The position numbers and the translations under genes were made by a program. The notes below the pieces were generated by a model that saw only the letters and a list, made by a program, of their open reading frames with translations, was not told the DNA's origin and searched no databases. A stretch of 64,000 bases of DNA from Tritrichomonas musculus (lineage: Eukaryota > Parabasalia > Tritrichomonadida > Tritrichomonadidae): positions 558,001-622,000 of the forward strand of contig JAPFFF010000030.1 in NCBI GenBank assembly GCA_039105265.1, given 5' to 3'. Positions within the stretch are counted from its first letter, which is position 1, and each line of letters opens with the position of its first letter. Positions 39,532-48,100 of the stretch are shown in pieces.

Positions 39532-42500
39532 ATGTTTACGATTGAGCAGAGCGGTCACGTAACAAAAACAAATACTATTGACGGATTAATTAACGAATAT
39601 ATTAAAAGATATGTAGACAATTATGTTATCAAAGGTGATACATCGAACGGAAACGTAGGAGGTTCGAACGGTCATGGAATCACAGTGGAACAATTGAATG
39701 AAGCTGTTAACGGATTGCGTGATTATGTTATTAACAATTATGCTTTATCAACTGATATTCCTGAACCTGTTGATTTAACGAATTATGCACTGAAGAGTGA
39801 TATACCAGAACCTGTTGATTTGACACCGTATTATACTAGTGCACAAGCTGATGAGAAGTTTGTCGATGAGGATGAATTGGCTTATGAATTAGATAAGTAT
39901 GAAACGAAAACAGTCGCTGAAGGCAAATATATTTCAAAAGACAATATCATAAATGATATTCCATTACAAGCCGGAGGAGAGAATATTGATTTTAAATGCA
40001 ATGGTCCATATTTGTCTCAATTTCTCAATCAAAATTGTGATAAATTATTATCAGACCTCATACGCTATGGATTTTATATTGAATGCGAAAATTATGATAC
40101 CGGAAATTATGTCTTTGATAGATACGATGGAACCTATTATAGATTCGAACATGAAACAAATAAAACATCAATAATTTATCTCATGATAGACTATAATGAT
40201 TATAGAGTTGTTCCGAGCGGTTCTTTCGCACCTCCGAAAAATGTCTCTGTTGTCAGGCTCAACACTCCTGATGTGTCTATTGCAACAACAAAAACTCTCA
40301 AAGAATTTGTTTCAAGAGATGATATATTATCAAACGAATATTTGACTCAAGAATTATCAATAGCTACAAAATTCGTAAACGAAACAACCAATGATGAGGA
40401 TAAACGAACTTATATCATAAATGTGGACGCCAATTTATGCGACATATTAAAGAAATCGTCAATTTTTGTGAAAGGCTCTTGTAATGATGAAGACATTTCA
40501 GGAGAATATCTGTATGATATAGAAAACGAAGGATATTATCATTTCAAGAACGGTGAAAATACTTTTTCCTTTTATCATTACAATTGTGATGGAACAATCA
40601 GATGTAATGATAGCTTTGTTGTCGATTTAGAATCAGTACACTATTTATACAAGCCTGACGTTTATGATGAATATTGTATACCGAACATGAATTACATAAC
40701 AAAGAATTATGCTTTGAAAACAGATATACCAGAAGTACTCAAAAATAGTGAGTTGCAATTGAACCCAAAGGAACAATTATCAGAAGAAATGTTTCAGAAA
40801 TTGATGGCTGATGATGTTAAACCATTATCAGCTAAAGCATCAACGTGTTTAACAAGTATGGCGGTTAATGAAGGTCTTCAAGCGGTTTTGGATGTTTGTG
40901 CCGAACGATATGTTCCAAAAGAAGACCTCCCAGAAATTATTGAGGGGCAAACAACAATTCAATTCGAAATCGTCAATAATACAATTCCTGATTTGGATTA
41001 CAACACATATCATGAACTGATAGAGCAATACGGGCTGGATATTGTTTCATCAGACAGTTTTTATACAGGTCATTATGTTCACGTAGATTATTCGTACAAT
41101 AACGATGATGACGAACAACCCTCTCAGATACTGCGTATCGAAGGAAAAGATTCAAGTCTTTGGTTTTTGTATGACAGCCATGAATTAATAAATCCAGGAA
41201 CTGGTGATTCACCAGAAATACTATCGTGTTCAATTACAAAAACTATTGAACCAACAGACAGAAACGCTTATTCAGCTAGATATGTGTCGAACACTTATGC
41301 ATTGAAGAGTGATATACCAGAACCTGTTGATTTAACAGCTTATTTTACTAGTGCACAAGCTGATGAGAAGTTCGTCAATGAAGATGAGCTCGCATATGAA
41401 TTAGATAAGTATGCATTGAAAACAGATATACCAACAATTCCAACAGATTTGGTTAATGAATCTGCATTGAATACCGCGTTATATGGCACTGAATTGAATA
41501 TTGAATATCCTGCAAACTTATATGACGGTGCATATATTACCCCTAAGCTATCCGATGTCGGAGTTCATTTGATATTTGATGTTAATTGGGGAGATAATCA
41601 AGATGATGATATTATGCATATTGATGTAATATTTAAACCAACTGGCTCTACTAACACTTATGACAGCATGGACAGGTATGATAGCAATGGTAAACGCATT
41701 GATAGAATAATATGGCGTCATGATGATGGTCAAATTGTATATACATCATATATTGCATCACATAGGAATAATAATCCAATAGCATACAATTTCATTAGAG
41801 CTCAAATCGAATCGCCATTCATTAAAACCGCAAATGTTGCTGATGAGAATCCAGAACGAATCACAATTCAATGTACACAGAATGATAGTGGTTGTGTAAT
41901 CCCAGATGAATATATAAGAAGAGTATTAACAACTAAATATATTATTGTGAAGTTCAAACGAAATGCTGATGATGCATCATATGAAGAAGCTGAATACAAA
42001 TATTTTGGACGAAAGAGTGCAAATCTCATATACAAATCAACAAGTATTGAGTCAAGTGAATCAATAGATATTCGTGTAGCTACACGTATTGTTTCATTGA
42101 GAGCTGCGGATGATACATTGACTAATATTTATGATGCATCTATCACATTAATCAGCATCCGACCTGTGAGCGATAATATGATTTCATCAGTGAAATATGT
42201 AAATGATAACTTTGCATTGAAGTCAAACGTCATAACAGAAGAACAACTAATAAAAAGGTGTGCTATTGATTGCAGTCCAATTACGGAGGGTTCCTCGGAT
42301 ATATCAATTCAATATCTAAAACTTGAAGATAAGTTGATTAAATTGGAATACATAGTAAGTGAATATGCACTATGTTGTGAAATAAGGGTGTTATTCCGTG
42401 ATACAACTGGAAATCCTCATAACATTGTTCTTGTATTACATCAAAGAACTGTGTATTTCGATAATTTCAAATTCCCACTATATTATGAAGACACTGTTGA

Positions 42501-43101
42501 TATATCATCAGGAAGACCCCTGACATATAGCTTCCCAATAGGTGGATATTCCTGGACAGTTACTCAAGAATTATTAGATTCTAGACAACTATATTCAAGA
42601 CAAATCATGTCCCGAGGTTATTTAGCAACATTCAAGGCTGCTATTTACGGTGCACAATCAAACACAACAATCACACATTACTCTCCGATTGAATCATCAA
42701 TGAACTTTGTTAGTGATTTCGTTATAGGTTCTCCGGTGTATATGACAGGTAAGGTTTACAAACATGTTGGTGATGAATGGAAATCATCAACAGCTGATGA
42801 TACAACTGATTGTATTTGTAGTGTAAAGACCACTGGTACCTGGAAGGAGTATGTCGGTATATGTGTGAGAATCGATGAACAAAATAACTGTATAACATTC
42901 GCAAGTCATGGTGATTATCTTTTGAAAGTTAATGATTCATCATGTTATTCAATCGGGGATGAAGTGTTTATAGATAATGAAGACAATAAGCTGAAAGTTC
43001 TTAGTGGTGAAACAGCGATAACATCAAAAATAAAACGAATGACTGTCGGAATCATCACAAGTATCATTGATGAAAGAACATTAGCTGTATTCAAAGAGTA
43101 A
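39532..43101 (+). CDS. Fibre-like protein, element C
   Basis: 1189 residues from the ATG at 39532 (MFTIEQSGHV, matching A). It holds multiple YALKSDIPEPVDL and YALKTDIPEV/PTIP repeats between folded domains, and two copies of a SAQADEKFV-EDELAYELDKY block. A domain around residue 460-610 (IQFEIVNNTIPDLDYNTYHE ...) and the last 250 residues are shared with A. In between, C has domains absent from A. The shared parts joined to element-specific parts suggest exchange of receptor-binding modules, as in phage tail fibres. It is probably a trimeric surface fibre of the particle. Confidence 0.75.
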   Translation: MFTIEQSGHVTKTNTIDGLINEYIKRYVDNYVIKGDTSNGNVGGSNGHGITVEQLNEAVNGLRDYVINNYALSTDIPEPVDLTNYALKSDIPEPVDLTPYYTSAQADEKFVDEDELAYELDKYETKTVAEGKYISKDNIINDIPLQAGGENIDFKCNGPYLSQFLNQNCDKLLSDLIRYGFYIECENYDTGNYVFDRYDGTYYRFEHETNKTSIIYLMIDYNDYRVVPSGSFAPPKNVSVVRLNTPDVSIATTKTLKEFVSRDDILSNEYLTQELSIATKFVNETTNDEDKRTYIINVDANLCDILKKSSIFVKGSCNDEDISGEYLYDIENEGYYHFKNGENTFSFYHYNCDGTIRCNDSFVVDLESVHYLYKPDVYDEYCIPNMNYITKNYALKTDIPEVLKNSELQLNPKEQLSEEMFQKLMADDVKPLSAKASTCLTSMAVNEGLQAVLDVCAERYVPKEDLPEIIEGQTTIQFEIVNNTIPDLDYNTYHELIEQYGLDIVSSDSFYTGHYVHVDYSYNNDDDEQPSQILRIEGKDSSLWFLYDSHELINPGTGDSPEILSCSITKTIEPTDRNAYSARYVSNTYALKSDIPEPVDLTAYFTSAQADEKFVNEDELAYELDKYALKTDIPTIPTDLVNESALNTALYGTELNIEYPANLYDGAYITPKLSDVGVHLIFDVNWGDNQDDDIMHIDVIFKPTGSTNTYDSMDRYDSNGKRIDRIIWRHDDGQIVYTSYIASHRNNNPIAYNFIRAQIESPFIKTANVADENPERITIQCTQNDSGCVIPDEYIRRVLTTKYIIVKFKRNADDASYEEAEYKYFGRKSANLIYKSTSIESSESIDIRVATRIVSLRAADDTLTNIYDASITLISIRPVSDNMISSVKYVNDNFALKSNVITEEQLIKRCAIDCSPITEGSSDISIQYLKLEDKLIKLEYIVSEYALCCEIRVLFRDTTGNPHNIVLVLHQRTVYFDNFKFPLYYEDTVDISSGRPLTYSFPIGGYSWTVTQELLDSRQLYSRQIMSRGYLATFKAAIYGAQSNTTITHYSPIESSMNFVSDFVIGSPVYMTGKVYKHVGDEWKSSTADDTTDCICSVKTTGTWKEYVGICVRIDEQNNCITFASHGDYLLKVNDSSCYSIGDEVFIDNEDNKLKVLSGETAITSKIKRMTVGIITSIIDERTLAVFKE

Positions 43102-43150
43102 ATCAATTGATTTTCATTCATTCATGGGCGGCATTTTAGCCTTTTATTTT

Positions 43151-43200
43151 GATTTCGATTGAAGGTTAAAAATATCTCTTTTGATATCCCTTTTTATTTT
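43151..43200. promoter_or_regulatory. Intergenic cassette copy 2
   Basis: GATTTCGATTGAAGGTTAAA, then ATATCTCTTTTGATATCCC and T-rich sequence, between the fibre gene and the next gene. It is nearly identical to 34153-34203. A second shared motif, TCATGGGCGGCATTT, lies nearby in both gaps (about 34228 and 43121). Confidence 0.65.
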
Positions 43201-43227
43201 TCATTTTGATTTTTTATTTTTTATAAA

Positions 43228-44292
43228 ATGACCGTCAGTCAAACAAATCAAAACAATGAAAGCTCTTCAATCGTTGAGACCTCATCAGTCAAATCATTCA
43301 ATCCAAATCAACTAATGATTGAACAAGCAAACAGACTTCTTAATTTGTTCCTCAGTGATAAACAAATCAGAAATAATATCATCGAGAAATCTGCAAAAGA
43401 AGCCATTGAAAGGCTGTTTGATTTGATTGAAGGTAATCGTTCAAAGTATGTTTTGAAGATTCAGCGATACAGTGATTTAATGGATAATGTATTTAACGCA
43501 TTCAAAGCCATACCAGCCATCAATGACCTTCATTCATCAAAACCAGTGATTCCGGTCTTTGAAGAAATAAAGAAAGAACGTACAGACAATGTTGAGATAA
43601 AGAAATTCATCAGAAAATGTAACTTTGAATTCATGGGTTATCATTGCAATCATTCAACAATAGACGAAAAGTGTGATAAGATATATAAAAACATTACTGA
43701 TATCTATAAAAGCGAGGAGTACGGGGTTTACAAAAGATTTGTATCAAAATGTGTATCAATCATGAGATGTATATGCATTAACGATGATGCTGAGAGCTAT
43801 GTTATGACTGAAGAAGACAAGGAAATGATGAGATGTGATTGTTATACACCGCCAGATACATATGAGATTTGGTTGCTACGAATAGACCCGTCATTGATTC
43901 AAGACGTCATTGACAACATTATTCAATTGAACGGAAAGATAGCTGAATGCAATTCAAAATCAGTCAAAACATGTTCGAAATGTGAAGCCATTAAACGAAA
44001 GTATGAGTATTGTGTTCGCGAGCTACAAGATATGAGAGATGATTTGAAAGAACAAACAAAAGCTGATGAAGAATACAAAGAACAACCAGCTGAGAACAAA
44101 TATAATATTGATTCATTTATGACAAAGAACTACCCAACCATGGAGCGATTCACACTATCTGACGTCCAAAAGAAGTATAAAACATCATTTGGTTTGTTTG
44201 TGAAGCAAGATGAATTGGCGTCAATGATTGAAAAGACAGGTAGATTCAACATAACGTCGTCAAAGAATGTGAAATATGTTAATAGAAAGTGA
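43228..44292 (+). CDS. Cys-rich hypothetical protein, element C
   Basis: A 354-residue protein. The N-terminal 130 residues are helical. A central Cys-rich region (HCNHSTIDEKC, CVSIMRCICINDD, MRCDCYTPPD, CSKCEAIKRKYEYC) has several C-x2-C and C-x-C pairs, possibly metal binding. The C-terminal 70 residues (YPTMERFTLSDVQKKYKTSF ... GLFVKQDELASMIEKTGRFN) look like a small winged-helix or HTH-like domain. A DNA-binding or regulatory role is possible. No family was recognised. A T-rich leader TTTTTTATTTTTTATAAA precedes the ATG. Confidence 0.55.
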   Translation: MTVSQTNQNNESSSIVETSSVKSFNPNQLMIEQANRLLNLFLSDKQIRNNIIEKSAKEAIERLFDLIEGNRSKYVLKIQRYSDLMDNVFNAFKAIPAINDLHSSKPVIPVFEEIKKERTDNVEIKKFIRKCNFEFMGYHCNHSTIDEKCDKIYKNITDIYKSEEYGVYKRFVSKCVSIMRCICINDDAESYVMTEEDKEMMRCDCYTPPDTYEIWLLRIDPSLIQDVIDNIIQLNGKIAECNSKSVKTCSKCEAIKRKYEYCVRELQDMRDDLKEQTKADEEYKEQPAENKYNIDSFMTKNYPTMERFTLSDVQKKYKTSFGLFVKQDELASMIEKTGRFNITSSKNVKYVNRK

Positions 44293-44297
44293 AAATG

Positions 44298-44335
44298 AAA
44301 AGGGATATCAACTGGGGTAATTTTAACCTTCAATT
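44298..44335. promoter_or_regulatory. Intergenic cassette copy 3 (inverted)
   Basis: AAAAGGGATATCAACTGGGG then TAATTTTAACCTTCAATT, the reverse complement of the cassette at 34153 and 43151, just after the stop of the preceding gene. The following 60 bases (TATTTTAGGGATCAGTCATC) recur at about 50315-50340. Confidence 0.6.
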
Positions 44336-44457
44336 AAAAACGAAATAATGACCTATATTTTAGGGATCAGTCATCAAAATCATTCAATGATTATTATTTT
44401 TAGTGTTTCATCCATTGAAACCAATGATAACAAAAATAAAACATATTAATGCATCAT

Positions 44458-45100
44458 TTAAATCAAATCATGTTGATGTTTAAATCGATTGATATATACA
44501 CCGACTGTTTTATTTTCAACATCACGAAGTGAAACAAATTCATTACCTGATTTATTTGTATTGATATGAAGAATTTTATAAATATTATCAGTAATCTTTG
44601 CATAAAACTTGTCTTCATTATTTGATTCATCAAAGTAATAATAATACTTGTTTTCTTCAAACTCTCTTCTTTCTGTCTTTGTTTCATAGAAATCGATAAT
44701 CATTGCATCATCAGGTATATCATCAACAAACTCATATTTTATACTTAGATGTGATGATTTATTTCTACAATTATCAGATGACCTCGTCATAACGAAGATT
44801 TGACAAATGATAATCACTCCTATCATGATTGATATGATCGACTTGTGGTAAATTATCAGGGTTTTCAATGAATTGCTTTGCTACAAGAATATGTTTATAA
44901 TATATTTTGTTATTTAGGCTTACACACGGATAAACATTTTGTCTGTATTCACCTTCAGCTAATATTCGTCCTGTTTTCTTATTCTTGATGACAAATGGAA
45001 ATTCTTTTTGAATTTCATAATCATTTTCAAAACCTTTCAACGGTTCAAATTCAGCTTCATCAACAGTTTCAATTTGTGCTTGTTCAGTTGGTTGACTCAT
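44458..45100 (-). pseudogene. NUMOD4/HNH homing-endonuclease-like gene, element C (broken)
   Basis: The 5' part encodes a NUMOD4-like segment (FEPLKGFENDYEIQKEFPF) and an HNH core (LPQVDHINHDRSDYHLSNLR). The 3' part encodes the C-terminal domain typical of this family (VDDIPDDAMIIDFYETKT, FVSLRDVENKTVGVYINRF). It is related to 407-742 in element A. The region is broken. It lies beside PolB, which itself contains an HNH-like insert. Confidence 0.8.
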
Positions 45101-45154
45101 TTATAACAAAAATAAAAAAATGATTTTTTAAAATAAAATCATCAAATTAATTAT

Positions 45155-48100
45155 TTAATGATTTTCAATGAAATACTTTGATGCATTCATTCCGTGAATG
45201 TAGGGACAACAACACTGATTCGATAACACTAACATTTTTGAATGCGTTGCTGTTAATGCATTTTTGATTACAGTTATCTTACTCATCAGTTGTGAATTCA
45301 TTTGAAGGTTTATGTTCTTTCCTTTCATTACTGTCTGCTTTTCAATGACATCTTTGTAATCACTTGATTTGATGTTGTTCTTCTTCAATGAAACACCTTT
45401 GAGTTTAAGTGATATTGTTCTATCATCTGACCAAATGGTATAACATTTAGCGCATAAAGCAACCTGACTTGCTCCGAACTTCTCAACACAACAGCCTAAA
45501 ATCTTTTTCTCATCATATACATCATTGATAGCGGGATTTGGCATAAATGAATAAATGTGTTTATCATAAAATGTTTTGTCTTTGATGACGTAATCAAACA
45601 GCTGATTAATCGGTTTATTCATATCACCAGCTATAGACATGTAAAGACTGTCTGTATCGACCGAGTTGAAATGAATCTTATTCATGTCAATGCATTTGTA
45701 AAGAAAGTCATAAATGAAAGTCAAATACCAGTATTTCGCATTGTCAAGTGTAAAGAATGATTCCTGAAGACATGTATTACATTTGAATGAATGGGGTTGT
45801 GATTGTATCAAATAACAATCATTTGACAATTTACAACCATTGCGATAAGTATCGGATGCTATCAATTGAAAGGCTTTATTTTTATCAACAATTCTGACTT
45901 TATTAAAGTTCTCTGAATTCATACCGTCATATCCGTAAGATCCGTTCATGCTTATCTTATAAAACTTTTCGTTACAAACTTCGTTTGCAAGGCTGCCGTT
46001 AGCAGCTTTACCGTGTGTCTTTCCCGACAATATATCTTGACGCTTCTTCATAAACTCACAAACAAATTGATTAAAACCGTCATGAGCTTCATATAAACTT
46101 AAGCTCTTAATGTCATCAATGATAAGTCCGTGATCAATTAAAAACCATAAATAATAATTCGAGAATGTCATAAATGTACCGCATGTATCAAGAAGCATTG
46201 TCAGCTTTCTTGTTTCTTTATCGGCTGAATTCAGTTTATTGTCTTTCATATAGTTGTACATATAACTACCTATCGTTTGTTCATCATTCATTATATTGAT
46301 GTTTCTAAATACAGGGGGAAAGTTAATCAAATCATTAATTTTATTCTTCGGACATCTTAATCTGACTTCAGCTTTGAATATAAACTCAGGGTTTGCATCA
46401 AATCGCTTCTTTGATTGAATGATATTCATTGAAGCATTAAATATCTTTTCATTCTTGTTTCCGTCTTCATCATAAACATCAAAGCGTTTTATAAATGAAC
46501 CAGGCATGAACATGATTCCTCCGTGATAAGGATTAAATGAATGTTTTACTGAACTGAATGATGAAGGATACAATGAATTGAAATCAATACCAGCTACGTG
46601 TGAGACTGTGTTTGAAGTGTCATAGCTAATGATTCTGTCATTAACGGCATCATATTTGAGTTTATTGATTAATGTTTGACCTCTGATGTTCACTCGATGA
46701 AGTACATTTGATAAACCTCCCGTTATATTCTCTCTCAAGTTGTAGTATTCTTTTTCATCAGTTATGAGTGTAGGGAGGTGATGAAGCTTGCAGAATTTCT
46801 TCAATTGTATTTTGGTTCTTGTTATCTTGTCATCATCTCTTTGTCTTAAACGATTACATTCAGCACAAGCAAGTAAACAGTTATCAATCTGATGTCCTTT
46901 GTTGTTATCTATTCTGTCAAGTGTCGGTTTGTTGTTGTAAGTAAAGTGTTCACCACATAAATGACATTTACCTGTTTCATTTGATTCATACAATTTCATA
47001 AATGCATCAAAATCTTTTTCACTAACACATTTTGATATATCACGTTGATTTTTATTTGATTGAAGCGATGTATCGCCTTTTTGCGAGCAAAAATTGTGTT
47101 TCATGTCTTGCTTTCGATAGTTATCACATTTATTTAACCACCATTTCATTGTTGGTTTGAATGTGTTTGATTTGTTGATGGTTTCATAGTTGTTCTTCGG
47201 GTTGAAATCTTTATAAGCGCGAGCATATTTGATACATGAAGCATTCTTTGACAATGAAAGATTACTTATCAAATCAACTTTATATTCAGCATTCATTTGA
47301 ATAAGGTTGTCAATAGGTTTAATCATCATCTCAACATCATTATCATTGTATGACAACAAGTAATCCCAACGTGTTGCAAACCTCTTTGAATCTATCAAAT
47401 ACTCTTCATAATCAGCTTTTGTTAAAGGGTTCTTTTGATTGAGATAACTGTAGAAGTCCTCATATTTGAACGGTTCATTCTTTGATAACACTTCATTATA
47501 ATTATCACTGTTGATTGCTTCATAAGGAAATACACCTTTCGAACTGTTAGATATACCGCCAAAATCGATTCCAAACTGTTTGAGTGTTCCTCCGGCAACA
47601 AATGATTGTGCGTCAATGAATCGTAATCGAATAGGGTACTTTGATGATTTCAATATGAATTGTTTCAGTGATGTAGCTGTTCCAATCATTCCGCTATCGA
47701 TAGACCAATGATTTTTAATCAATTGCTCTTTGAATAAGTTTGAGTCAAATCGTGATGAGTTAAAACCGAATACTGTTATTGTTTTCAATGATGTATCTAT
47801 TTTATTGAGTTCTTCTTCCGATTTATCTTTAATGAATGATTTCAAATGATTCAACTTATCAACATACACATCACAGCCAACAACAAATAACCAGTCAATC
47901 CATTTGGCTATGAAGTCATTTGTTCGTTTATCAAAGTTCTTTGTTATCAAACCTTTATCAAGTTTCACACATGATGAAACACTCAAAGGAATCAATCGAG
48001 AATTGATAACAGATTTATCACTGACTTTCTTTTCAATCTTTTGTTCCATTGTTTCAAAATCATAAGTGATATAATGAATTGTTGGCTTCCATTCAAGTTC

